This document shows positions 31,813 through 42,132 of a DNA stretch of 64,000 bases, piece after piece. Position numbers and translations under genes: made by a program. The notes beneath the pieces were generated by a model, which did no database searches, was not told where the DNA came from, and saw only the letters and a list, made by a program, of their open reading frames with translations. Within the stretch, counting starts at the first letter, position 1; every line of letters starts with the position of its first letter. The stretch is from Diphasiastrum complanatum. Its lineage: Eukaryota; Streptophyta; Lycopodiopsida; Lycopodiales; Lycopodiaceae. The stretch spans positions 48,568,164-48,632,163 of the forward strand of contig CM055107.1 in assembly GCA_029204225.1 (NCBI GenBank), given 5' to 3'.

Positions 31813-33040
31813 ATGGCGGCATCCTTGACTGAAACTCATCGCCTCATCGAAAGGTTCATGGTTTAGGTTTCCAGTATGGAAGCTGAAAATGTGAATGCTA
31901 TTATTAGAGAAGGCCAAAATAGTGGAAGGGATTGAACTAAAACCTAACACGAGAAGTGAAGAGACACTTAGTAAGTGGGAGGTGCGTGATGGGCAGGCAT
32001 TAGCCTCCATTATTCTGAATTTACAGAATAATGTAATTATCCATGTAAGCCATGCTAAAACCTCTAAAGAGGCTTGGGACATCTTGGTCGAGACCTTTGA
32101 GTCTCAAGATGTTAATACTCGACTTTTCCTAAGAAAGAAGTTCTTTCAAATGAAAATGTCAGATTCGGTTAGAATGGCAGATCACATTAATACTTTTAAA
32201 TCCTTAATGGGGCAATTAGCCGCCGTTGGATCTGCTATTAAAGACACCGATGCTGTTATGACGCTCTTAGGAAGTCTTCTTGAGACGTACAAAAATCTCG
32301 TCGTGTCATTGGGCAAACAGGCAGGATTAACCTTGCAGAAAGTAAAGTCTTCGTTATTACAAGAAGAAATTAGAAGAAAAGATATGGGAATGTCTAGTGA
32401 GACACCCATAGCTCTTTACGGCGAAGCCAAGAAAAACAAATTTAAAAAGAAATTTGATGGCAAGGATCAATCACAATCCTCTGGGAAGAGTGATTATAAA
32501 CCTTCTAAAAAGAAGGGTAAGTGCAACTATTGTAAGAAAGAGGGGCATTACATTAAAGAATGTAAGAAGCGAATTGCCAACGAGAAGAAGAAGGTTGAAG
32601 CGGCCAATGTGGCTTCCAATAGTGAGCCCGAAAAATTGTTTTCGGTCACTAAGTCCTCGAACACCTGTCTCTTTACTGGAGATGCTTCTCATTGGTACAT
32701 TGATTCTGGAGCTACCCAACACATGACTTCGAAGAAGGAGTGGTTTTATTCTTTGAATGAAATTTCCCAAAAAGGGAAGATCTTACTTGGAGATAATAGC
32801 AACCTTGACATAAAAGGACAAAGAGTTGTTCCTGTGATGCTCTCTGATAGAACTTTTCGATCAATACATGATGTATTGTATGTTCCTTCTTTACTAAAAA
32901 TCTCCTTTTCAGTTAGTAGGATGACTGATCATAGGTTAATGGTCCAGTTCAATGATTCTTCATGCATAGTTGCTGATCAGAAAGGGAACATTGTAGTAGG
33001 AGGAGTAAGGGAGGGCAATTTGTTTAAATTGTACTCTTAA
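31813..33040 (+). pseudogene. Copia gag and protease
   Basis: The start is ATG at 31813 (MAASLTETHRLIERF). A frameshift near 31858 and a TGA just before 31895 interrupt it, after which 381 codons are open. UBN2 gag follows (WEVRDGQALASIILNLQ, KTSKEAWDIL). The CCHC knuckle is CNYCKKEGHYIKEC at about 32521-32562. Protease has the intact active site DSGATQHM at about 32701-32724. The open frame ends in TAA at 33038-33040, where related elements read on into GAG-pre. The capsid and protease modules are otherwise whole. Confidence 0.9.
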
Positions 33041-33888
33041 ATGCCTCCAACTGCTATGCTAGCATATGGAAACAAATGCACTGATCCAACAATTTGGCAT
33101 AAAAGATTTGGCCATGTTGGATTAAGTTCCCTGGAAGTTTTGAAGGCACAAAATTTGGTTCAAGATTTTCATATTAAGTTGCCCTCCAAACTATCTTTAT
33201 GTGAATCTTGCATATTTGGGAAGCAACATAGAAATCCCTTTCCTAAGGAATCTCACTCACGTGCAACTAACACATTAGAGTTAGTGCACTCGGACATTTG
33301 TGGTCCGATTCAAACACTTTCCTTTGATGGAGCAAAATACTTCATCACCTTCATTGATGATTTTTCCCGATATACTGTTGTATATTTTCTGAAAGTTAAA
33401 TCAGAAGCATTTAAATTCTTTAAAGATTACAAGGTGTTTGCTGAAAAAAAACTGGTAAATCTTTATTGAAGTTGAGATGTGACAGTGGAGGAGAGTACAT
33501 TTCAACCGCATTCAATCGATTTTGTGCTGATCATGGCATAGCCCGACAATATACAGTACCGTATTCTCCACAACAAAATGGTGTTGCTGAGAGAAAGAAT
33601 CGGACTTTGGTTGAAAGTGGTAGGTGTATGTTGAAAGATTCTAATCTTTCTAATAAATTTTGGGCAGAAGCAATTGCAACAGAAACATATGTGCAAAACT
33701 TATTGCCAATAGTTGTTGTGCCTGGAAAAACTCCGTATGAAGGCTGGTGTGGTAAGAAACCGTCGGTCTCTCACCTAAGGTCTTTTGGTTGCACTGCTTA
33801 TGCCCATATTCCTAAAGAAAAGCGAAAGAAACTTGATAACAAGAGTGTCAAGTGTATTATGCTTGGTTACAGTACTGAATCTAAATGA
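33041..33888 (+). pseudogene. Copia GAG-pre and integrase
   Basis: Two open frames (33041-33469 and 33466-33888) are separated by a frameshift in an A8 run at about 33443-33450. The first has the zinc-binding HHCC module (HKRFGHVG, then CESCIFGKQ) and the first catalytic Asp residues (HSDICGPI and FIDDFSR). The second has the third part of the DDE triad (DSGGEYISTAFNRF, catalytic Glu) and PYSPQQNGVAERKNRTL. Integrase would join the cDNA to host DNA. A TGA at 33886 and another near 33955 (both where related elements have Trp) close the frame. Confidence 0.92.
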
Positions 33889-35000
33889 TACAGACTATAT
33901 AACCCAGCTACAGGCAAAATAACTGTTAATCGTGATGTTATTCTGGATGAGACGTGAGTTTTGTCAAAAACAGTGGGAGAAGATTCAACAATTAACACTG
34001 ATTCAAATGAGGTTGTGTGGGAGCTTGAACATTTGGAGCATGATATTTCCACTGAGCCTGCAACTGAACCAGATGAGGAACTAGTGGTAGATATTAATAA
34101 TGGGGAAGGAAATTATGCTCCTCCTATTGATGATCCTCCAGCTAGTTCTTCTGCAAGTTCTCCTACATTGAGAAGATCTACTAGAGAAAAGAGACCATCC
34201 ATAAAGGCCTTGGAGTTAGGATGGAGGTTTTATTTTGCCTTAAGTGCATCAACTGATTCAGAGCCTCAAACTTTGAAACAAGCACTTAAAAGCTCACATG
34301 CTGAAGAGTGGAAAGAGACATTAGACACTGAGTTTGATTCGCTTATTAAAAACAATACATGGTCACTAACATCACTTCCAAGTAATAGGAAGGTTGTTGG
34401 TTGTAAATGGCTCTTTAAACAGAAGTTTAAAGCAGATGGTTCATTAGATCGATATAAAGCTCGATTAGTGGCCAAAGGATATTCACAAGTCGAAGGCATC
34501 AGTTATAATGATACATTCTCACCGGTTGTCAAGATGACTTCCATCAAAACCTTACTTGCAATTGTTGCAGCTAAGGACATGTTTATACATCAGATGGATG
34601 TAAAAACAGCCTAGAAGAAGAGATTTATATGCAAAACCGGAAGGATACATTAACCTTGGGAATGAGAGTCTAGTTTGTAAACTACACAAAACTATTTATG
34701 GACTAAAACAGTCACATAGAGCTTGGTATCAGGGTATAGATGCTTATCTAAAGTCAGAAGGATTTAGTGATGGACATGCAGATTCAAATATCTATGTCCG
34801 ACAGAAGCAAAGTTCATTGGTAATTATAGCATTATATGTTGATGATGCTATACTAGTGAGCAATGATCTCACTTTTATGAACTATTCAAGTCAATATTAT
34901 CTTCTGAGTTTGAGATGGTAGACTATGGTGATCTACACTATTGTCTAGGTATTCAAGTTAAAAGGAATAAGCAACTTAAGACAATACACCTCAGCTAGAA
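33889..35000 (+). pseudogene. Copia reverse transcriptase
   Basis: After a Ser/Pro/acid-rich linker (33961-34200, ending RRSTREKRP), RT begins with HAEEWKETLDTEFDSLIKNN and CKWLFKQKFKADGS, then RYKARLVAKGYSQVEG and FSPVVKM. Near 34610 a small deletion removes the FLNG segment and shifts the frame. The remainder reads IYGLKQSHRAWYQ (34696-34735) and the catalytic LYVDDAILVSND (about 34831-34866), so the active site itself is intact. Another shift lies near 34880. A TAG near 34995 interrupts just before RNase H. Confidence 0.9.
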
Positions 35001-35016
35001 GAAATATATACAAGAA

Positions 35017-35783
35017 TTGTTACAGAAGTTTGCAATGACTAACTGTAAGCTTGTGAGCACACCTATGGAGAACAACTTGAAGTTATCCAAAGATATGTGT
35101 CCACAAAACAAAGAACAACAAGAACTGATGGAAGAAATTCCATATCAAAGTGTTGTTGGCAGGTTAATGTATGCTGCAATATCTACTAGACCTGATATTG
35201 CTTTTGCAGTTAGTGTTGTCGGTCAGTTTCTAAGTGATCCTGGTCATCTTCATTGGATAGCTGTTAAGAGAATACTTAGATATTTGAGTGGAACTTCTAG
35301 TTTTGGTATTACATTAAGTCAAAATGTTTCTAACAATGTATTAAGATTAATTTATGTGATGTTGACTGGGTAGGTGATATTAATGAAAGAAGGTCGACAT
35401 CAGGATATTGTTTCATGCTTGGTTCTGGAGTTATTTCTTGGACAAGTAAGAAGCAGCCAACTATATCTCTTTCCAGTGCAGAAGCTGAGTATGTAGCAGT
35501 ATGTCAGACAACCAAAGAAATTATCTGGTTAAGGAGATTACTCAATAATCTCTTAACTTCCCAAGAACATCAACGAACAATTCTTAAATGTGATAGCAAG
35601 AGTTGCATTGCTATGACGATTCAATATCACTTTGTTCGACATCAAGTTGCAGATGGCAAAGAACAATTGGATTATTGTGCTATAGAGGATATGGTTGCTG
35701 ACATATTCACCAAACCACTCACTAAGGATAAAATTGAATTTTGTAGAAGACAATTAAGAATAGTTCATGATGACATGTCTTAG
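35017..35783 (+). pseudogene. Copia RT connection and RNase H
   Basis: The frame 35017-35373 carries the RT-RNase H connection (TNCKLVSTPMENNLKLSKDM, GRLMYAAISTRPDIAFAVS). A one-base change near 35350 shifts the frame, and 35415-35783 then gives RNase H (SLSSAEAEYVAVCQ, KEIIWLRRLLN, CDSKSCIAM) and the element's C-terminus (DIFTKPLTKDKIEFCRRQL). RNase H would remove RNA from the hybrid during cDNA synthesis. Confidence 0.9.
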
Positions 35784-35793
35784 ACATTATGAC

Positions 35794-35803
35794 TAAGTGG
35801 GAG
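35794..35803 (+). promoter_or_regulatory. Polypurine tract of the 31.8-36.0 kb Copia
   Basis: AAGTGGGAG lies immediately before the 3' LTR, as in most plant Copia elements, where it primes plus-strand synthesis. Confidence 0.75.
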
Positions 35804-35983
35804 TATTAAATATAATGTATAGTCTAAATGTCTAACCCACGTTGACCACTTGGGTCCCCAACCGTCGCACCTCTGCGACATACATAGAGAGACACCTCTC
35901 TGTCACTTTCTATATGTAAGAGCTATTGCTCTCATTAACAACAATCAATATATATTCTCTTGTTCTCTCTCTCTCGTTCCACA
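35804..35983 (+). repeat. 3' LTR, about 180 bp
   Basis: It runs from TATTAAATATAATGTATAG to ...CTCGTTCCACA and ends in CA, the usual LTR end. The start is not a clean TG, so the first bases may be mutated. The right edge is set by the first base of GH9 intron sequence (ATGACGTAG), which is shared with the GH9 gene at 21408-21416 (minus). Confidence 0.7.
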
Positions 35984-35994
35984 ATATGACGTAG

Positions 35995-36318
35995 GTTGAC
36001 TATATTCTCAGGGAAAATTCAACTAACTACTTGTACATGGTTGGATTCGGCTCCAGCTTCCCGCAACACATTCGTCACCAAGCTTCATCTTTACCATCTC
36101 TAGAGGAACATCCGTCATGCATCTCATGCAGTGAAGGATTCTCGTGGCTATCTGGTGAGGATCCAAATCCGAATCAACTGGTGGGTGCAGTTGTAGCTGG
36201 GCCTGACAGGTCTAACTTCTACACTGACAGCAGATCCAACCATCAACAAACTGAGCCCATGACTTATAATAATGCAACTCTTGTGGGGGCTTTGGCATAT
36301 TTGTATAGGTTCAAATAG
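35995..36318 (+). pseudogene. GH9 endo-glucanase last exon, copy 2
   Basis: The complete last exon of a GH9 cellulase gene is present: splice acceptor ATGACGTAG|GTT at 35994/35995, then 108 codons to the TAG at 36316-36318 with no break. It starts VDYILRENST, where the usual GH9 motif is VDYILGDNP, then YMVGFGSSFPQHIRHQ. The family's catalytic-His segment HxHHR is changed to HIRHQ, and G-to-R after VDYIL is also unusual. The region DSRSNHQQTEPMTYNNA keeps the Asp and Glu of the active site. No other exons lie upstream; the Copia LTR replaces them. It cannot make an enzyme by itself. Confidence 0.92.
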
Positions 36319-36830
36319 CTATTGACTCAGCACATAAAACTGGTCCACAGAAAACTTTTCAATTCTAGCAAACCAAGAGATGAAAAAAATATCTCATATG
36401 GATATAAAGGAGTGGATAGTATACCTATAACAGTAGAATGTTCTCAAAAGTTTTGTCTCAATTACATATGCTTGAATAGATCCTAAGAGGTCTATGAATA
36501 TTGAATTGGTGTAGACACAACAAAATTCTAGCTTTTCCGATCATAAAACTCATCATATTATGCAGTCTTATCAATTCATTTACCTTCTAGACTGTATTAC
36601 ATACTTATTTATTTAGAGGTGATTATAGCAATGTATTGGAGTACATCCACAATAAAGTAGTGACATATGAAAAATTTACTGAAAGAACATCCTAATTGCC
36701 TTGAGATTCAAACTAGTTGCCTCTATATAAGTAAAATCATCCACTAACCCATCCAAGGATTATCATCTCTCAATTATTCCCAATATGATTATTTATTCAT
36801 ACTTAATATGTCACAAATCTGTCTAGCGAT
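36319..36830 (+). repeat. GH9 3' flank, second copy
   Basis: It matches 17162-17400 with an extra stretch at about 36540-36735. No coding sequence seen. Confidence 0.7.
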
Positions 36831-36834
36831 TATG

Positions 36835-37132
36835 GTTAGCTAATTTGCAAGCAAAGCATGAGATGAATCCAACAACAACTGGAGAGTGTACACAACCCAA
36901 GAGAATACACTGTTAACTGATTATTAACAAAAGATATAAAAGAGTACATATATACAGTCTCTCTTTTAAGGGTAATGCTGCATGGCAATACAATGCCCAT
37001 TACAGGACCCGTGTCCCGACTTTGTATGTGCTGTCGACATGGCACACACATTGTCTTATAAACAGAAATACCACTCAAACCAAAAATAGTCACAAAACTG
37101 TAAAATCAAATTTAGGCTTACTTGATTTAACA
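36835..37132 (-). repeat. Copia 3' LTR (minus strand)
   Basis: On the minus strand it starts TGTTAAATCAAGTAAGCC at about 37132, just after a purine tract (GGTTTAAAAGAGAG). It has a TATA-like GTATATATG near 36945-36955. It follows an RNase H remnant on the same strand. The far edge, near 36835, is approximate. Confidence 0.55.
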
Positions 37133-37186
37133 CTCTCTTTTAAACCCCAAAAATATTTTTCTTACAAAGAGATTCTCTTAAAAAGA

Positions 37187-37870
37187 CTAAAATATATCAA
37201 AACTTAAAGCTTTAGTAAGTACATCTACTAGACAATGCACTACATCTATTTCATTAGATAACAATTTCTCTCTAATGAAATGATATTTAATCTTTATGTG
37301 TTTCGTGCATGTGTAAAATATAGGATTCTTGGCTATCGAACTGGTGCTCTGGCTATAACACCTGATCACTATAGACTTACTATGTAGGATGCCAATGTCT
37401 TCTATCTCTTAACCAAACTACCTCCTACGTAGCTGAACATAGGGCTTTGTACTCTGCTTTTGTGTTGAAGAGAGCAACTCTATCATGCTTCTTACTAGAC
37501 CAAGAAAACACACCATCACCAATATGAAAAGCATAACATGTAGCGGATTTCTCTCATCAACATAGCCAACTCAATCCGAATCTATGAAGCCCTGCAAAAC
37601 TAGTAAAGCCTCATGTCTCTCATATAGCAATTCATGTGTTAGTGTCCCCTTTATGTAACAAAAACTTCTCTTCGTTGCTTTCCAATGAGTCTCTCTAGGC
37701 ATAGCCATGAATTGACTCACAACACTTACAACATAGCTTATATTAGTACAAGTTCTAAGATAAATCAACGAACCAACTAATCATTGAAACAAAGTAGCAT
37801 CAGCTAGTGCACTAGTTAACTTTTTGATAGAATCCAGTTCAATATGCACATCACATCAAAATATTCAACA
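37187..37870 (-). pseudogene. Copia RNase H remnant
   Basis: Minus strand: 37768-37571 reads the RT-RNase H connection (MIYLRTCTNISYVVSVVSQF, THWKATKRSFCYIKGTL). The part 37370-37187 reads the RNase H end (KHIKIKYHFIREKLLSNEID, DVLTKALSFDIF). The section between them is frame-broken. Gag, integrase and RT proper are absent. It abuts the end of the DUF7869-like gene at about 37900. Confidence 0.82.
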
Positions 37871-37924
37871 TAGCTACACCTCTCAAGCTCTCAAAGATGA
37901 CACAACAGAAGTTAAATGTATTAC

Positions 37925-39781
37925 AAAGAAAACTATACATATAGGAAAATTATAAATTGCATGTCCCTGGTAGGTGTTCTGAAAATGGTCTACCACCTAC
38001 CAAATTAATCTCAGGCTTAATATGGCCAAATTGGACCGACAAACTTGAAAATGCTTTTAAGCATTGGTAAAGAAAATGCCTTCTTGAGTCTCAATCTCTT
38101 AGAAAAGCAACTAAACATTTGATCAATTTGACGTGGGTACGTCCTACCAACAAAAATCCTATTTTTAAATTTTTGAAAAAAAATTCTCTACTAGCATGGA
38201 CAAGTATGCCAAAACAGTTTGATTTTCATTTTTCCTAGCAGTGTTGTCAAGCTGCAAATAAAGTATTTTTGGAAGGTTTTCACCAAATTCGCAAATTATC
38301 TTATGTACAATAGTAATCATCAAATTTGGATCATTTCGAACATATGAATAATTAAAAAAGACCTTGAATTCCAAAGCCATTAAACACAAGTGCTCCAATG
38401 AGATGAACCTGAATAAAATCTGTCTTGTTCAGATTTTTGGGCACTTTGACAAAATTAGACAACATTGTTTTCTTCTGATCCATGTCCTCAATAACAAGGC
38501 CCAGATATTTTTGTGGATATTCCAAACATTTCTTTCGATGCTTGGGCAACTTTTGTCTTTCAATTGTTTCTTGATCTCTATGCACTTGAAGGGCTTTTGC
38601 AGCATCCACTAAAAATACAATGAACTTATTTAATAGAATAAGGATACCATAATGATATTCAAAATGAATGACAAATTTGATTAGTATTTACCTTTCTCAT
38701 CATTGCTCTTTGCAAGTTATTTTGCAAACTTTAACAACTTGCAAGTGGAGCATACTGTCATTCGTGATTTTTTGGGAATCTTTATCAGTCCAAAATCTCT
38801 TTCCAAATTCTAAGAAAATATGAGTAACTCAAATAGGGAACATTTTTTGTCTTGGCAAACTCTTTTTACATCAAAAATATTTTTAATTTTGTAAAATTAT
38901 CCGGCAAGTGAAAATATAAGGAATTAGACAATTTCTCTCCATGCACATCTATGAAATGCTTTAGCCAAGCAGTTGCATTAAAAAGCATCTAGAAAAACAA
39001 TTCGACCTTGTTAGGATCCTCGTAATAATGGGTCTTTATCAAGTCGTGCATGCACCTTTTGGAAAGCCATGAGTTTCCAATTGCGTTAACTACTTTGTAA
39101 GCTTTGCAACAAATGTCCAAAGTATTTAAAAATATGAATAGTAGTTTTTGTCCAGCCTCACTGTTGCACACAAATAGTAATTTCTCTCATCCTTACTTCG
39201 TAAAAAGAAGTTTGATCTTAATTTTTCAATTTCTCTAATACTTAGTTTCTGTAAACAACAAGATGAGCAATAAATAATAATCCGTACCTTTCAAATCTCA
39301 GATTTTGTAATCAATTGTTTTTGACGATTCGTTAAAACAAGTGAAGATCTCAAGTCTCTCTTGTGTTTTCTTTTTTGTTTGGAATTTGATCTGTAAATTG
39401 AACATGTGACACTAGTAGGTACTTGAACTGGTTGAGAGGGTGTTGGAATTTCATGACTCCAAATTTTGGCTTCAACCTCAAGATGTTCTAGACCCTCAGA
39501 ATGCTCTAAATTTTTAGTACATATAGCCCTTTTAGATTTAAGATGACGAACATCACTTTCAGAAGGTATCCTACGAACATGTGACTTGAACATCGCGAAT
39601 CAAGAAACTTACGCAGAACTATTGATTTACTAGAATTAGTAACCGAGTGAATTGAAGCTGTTACATCATCACTCAGTGATTCAACTTGTTCAAAAGAACA
39701 ATGTTCTAATTGTGCAAAGCTTGTATCTGAATAGGAGGACGAGGTCGAAAGATTTGACACAGGTTGAGTTACATGTGTCAT
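37925..39781 (-). pseudogene. DUF7869-like protein gene, decayed, multi-exon
   Basis: Minus-strand gene, readable from an ATG at 39781 to about 37925. The N-terminal part (39781-39288) is Ser/Thr- then Lys/Arg-rich. A 39-bp intron (39249-39287) and an 83-bp intron (38609-38691, donor AAG|GTAAATAC, acceptor TTTTTAG|TGG) have clean splice sites. The conserved part reads KIPKKSRMTVCSTCKLL, ALQVHRDQETIERQ, LGLVIEDMDQKKTML, PKILYLQLDNTARKN and RQIDQMFSCFSKRLR. In their order and spacing these resemble proteins I know as DUF7869-containing: 'DGMDQSK', 'LQLDN..RENKN' and 'GHTHEDIDQ.FS'. That family occurs scattered in plants, oomycetes and animals, often in many copies. The HTHED motif is degraded to RTYPRQ. 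Stops near 38720, 38845 and 38165, and one or two indels, make it a pseudogene. Function is unknown; a transposase or nuclease-like role is only a guess. Confidence 0.7.
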
Positions 39782-40201
39782 TTCTTGAAAAGTACTTGCA
39801 TGAGCCTAGCAGGGGGGACTCATAGTTTCATATTCAAGGAAAATTTATTGTTGATCAACCAGAAGGTTTTGTGAACATGCTTGTAAAGGAAATGGATAAG
39901 TCTCGTTCTATTTTCATTCTGAATGAGACTATGATAAAGATTTGACTCTGCCAATATGAGGCCATCAAAACTTATTTTGATAAAGCTCTAGTTACTTTGA
40001 TATGTAATCATAAAACCTATTTTCACTCATATATGTTAACAAGTGTTCTATGCTTAGCATTGTGATAACTTAAATATAAAATCGCCATGAAGTTATAAGT
40101 GGAAAACCTTTTTGTAAATTGAATAGTCCTATGCTGAGCATAGCCAATATAAATGCCTTTGCTCATTATACTTTAAACCTATTTTTTTTTTTTCTGTCCA
40201 G
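39782..40201. promoter_or_regulatory. Intergenic space of divergent gene pair, with palindromes
   Basis: This lies between the two outward-reading genes. It contains CTATGCTTAGCATT at 40048-40061 and the perfect-armed CTATGCTGAGCATAG at 40129-40143. Related palindromes occur inside an intron of the plus-strand gene at 41884-41895 and 41948-41962. They could be binding sites for one of the two proteins; that is inference. The 5' end of the plus gene (first exon) may also lie here. Confidence 0.5.
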
Positions 40202-42070
40202 AGCATGAAGCAATGCTTAAAAATGTGCTAGTTTCTATTGCTGAGGGGAAAGGTCTGGTCTACTCATTATGGAATTCTAAATTAGTATCTATTGGACCTC
40301 GGAAGCCTGCTTCTACCATTGCTCAGGTGACAAAGCCAGCCACTAAAAACGTTGAGGATACTATAGGTGCCCCTCATCCCAAAAAAAAATATCACATAAT
40401 ATTTCTGAATCCTCTCCCACTAGACCCAAGTCTTGCCCAAAGATCATGGCTACACATCACCACAAGTCCATTCCATTCGCTGAAAGCAAGAAAAACGTGA
40501 CCGAACCCTCGATCTCTTTACCTGGTGCTTCCATCCGCTCCCTACAAGATAGCTCTGAGATTGCTAAATTAAGTGAAGAAATTCATTAAACAATAAAATT
40601 TATAGAAACACCTTTAATTTTGGATATAAATCAGTTTAATAGGCCACCTATAGACACAATAACAGGAGATAGGCCAATAGAAGTAAGATAACCAAATGAA
40701 ACACATGTACATGATCAGAAAATATAATTTAAAGACCATACACAGGCCATAGTTACCATGTTTATTGTTTTGGTTGATCCCAACGAATGCAACAACATTG
40801 CAAATTTTGATTTTTTTGTATTAGATTCATATTATTTTTTTGTTCTTGGGGGCATACACAGTTTACAAGCCCGAAAATAGTTATCTCAAGAGTATTCTCA
40901 TATTCCTTCCTTTTGAACTATTAGTACAATTGCATTTGCTGGCCTGACAGTGAAAGAAGCAAAATTGTTGGCTTGGGACCATAATATTGATCAGGACTAT
41001 CAGATGAAGATGACCATCATATGAGATTCTCCAACGCCGTTATGTAAATCAACTAGAGCTGAACGCACTTTGTGCTCAAGAGATAGGCTTGCTTTTTTAT
41101 TCAAAAAATCCTACGCAAAGCCTTAAAAAATACGATAATTTTTTTCAAACTTGCTTTCCGTAGTGGCCAGGTAATTTTTCTTGCTATGCTCGTCATGGAA
41201 TGCTCTGGTCAAAATATATGTCACCCTCTTTTTAAATTGTTTTTATTGGACTAAAATTTTGAACTCAATTTGAATATTTCTTATATAGCTTATCAAATAA
41301 TTAAAACTTTTTTTGATTTTAGGTGTGGGCCCTTGTTGATACAATTTTGGATAAGTGATAAAATTCTCAAATAAAAGACCAACTTGCTCAAGGTGCCTGA
41401 AAGTCAAAAAAGAAAGTTGCCAGCACTCAAACTCTGAAGCAAATCCCTACATAAACGAAAATATCAAAGTGGAAGAACATGCAATGGATTAGCTCTTCAG
41501 AGCTAAGAATATGTGTTCTTTCTAGAGTTGTCAATGGTCAACTCTCTTTGGCAGAAATGGAAAAAGAATTTCAGAGGTAATAGTCATAATTTAAATATTT
41601 GTTTTCATGTTACTTTTTGTAATAGAATGATTTTTATGATTTTGTTGGATTTTTAACAATTACACTTTTTAAATACATGTAGGTGTTGATTTATGAAAGT
41701 TCAAAAAGCCCTTGTCACAGGGTTAAATTGTCAAGGTTTTGAAGAGTGCCAAAGGCTTTCTCCTCTAAGCAGCCGAAATGAATCCTTGACTCCATTTTTG
41801 ATTTTGTGTAGAGACATGGTATTTACTTCACCCATTCTTAGCATAGGTGCTTATTAATTGTTTCTTTTTTATACTTTATGTCTCCTATGCATAGCTTTTT
41901 CTTTTTGATACTTTATGTCTCCTATTTTTTTTTATATTTTATGTGTCCTATGCTAAGCATAGTTTCTTCTTTTTTAGTCCCTCGAAGATAAAAGCAAAGT
42001 CCTTCTAGAGAAATTCAAGAAACAATATTGTCAGGGATTTAGAGGAATGGAAAGATTTTTTTTAGAGTAA
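40202..42070 (+). pseudogene. Partner gene with ParB/Srx-like region, decayed, four visible exons
   Basis: Exons: 40202-41170 (acceptor CTGTCCAG, donor CAG|GTAATT), 41323-41576 (TTTTAG|GTG to AG|GTAATA), 41683-41818 (TGTAG|GTG to ATG|GTATTT) and 41978-42070 (TTTTTAG|TCC to stop TAA). The last three join in one frame apart from stops. Exon 1 reads through about seven stops as EHEAMLKNVLVSIAEGKGLV, LVDPNECNNIANFDFFVL, YYFFVLGGIHSLQARK (40826-40878) and IAFAGLTVKEAKLLAWDHNI (40929-40990). The order 'PI-V', then '[FV]-GG-H--QA-K', then 'I-F-GLT--EA--LA--HN' resembles the ParB/sulfiredoxin N-terminal fold, where a G-x-H/R box binds nucleotide. Later exons carry LRICVLSRVVNGQLSLAEME and GFEECQRL, which I do not recognise. 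The gene lies head to head with the DUF7869-like gene, and a Copia gag abuts its 3' end. Confidence 0.6.
41872..41962 (+). repeat. Three tandem ACTTTATGTCTCCTATG units in intron
   Basis: Units start at about 41872, 41909 and 41936. Units one and three end in the palindromes CTATGCATAG and CTATGCTAAGCATAG. They lie in the last intron of the ParB-like gene. Confidence 0.65.
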
Positions 42071-42132
42071 TTTAAATATTTTCACAAATCATGTAATCTC
42101 GATTACTATTAAGTAATTTCATTTGCATTTAT

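Larger units (their letters stand above)
31813..35983 (+). mobile_element. Copia element, nearly complete internal region plus 3' LTR
   Basis: This is the best preserved element of the window. In order: gag, zinc knuckle, protease, GAG-pre, integrase, RT, RNase H, polypurine tract and 3' LTR, all on the plus strand. There is no 5' LTR or primer-binding site upstream. The coding frame is broken by a few changes only, listed under the parts. Its 3' LTR abuts intron sequence of a GH9 gene fragment at 35984, so the element lies in what was a GH9 intron. Confidence 0.93.

Noticed and set aside
36836-37093. An 85-codon minus-strand frame.
   Set aside because: It lies inside an LTR that follows an RNase H and polypurine tract, so it is more likely non-coding.
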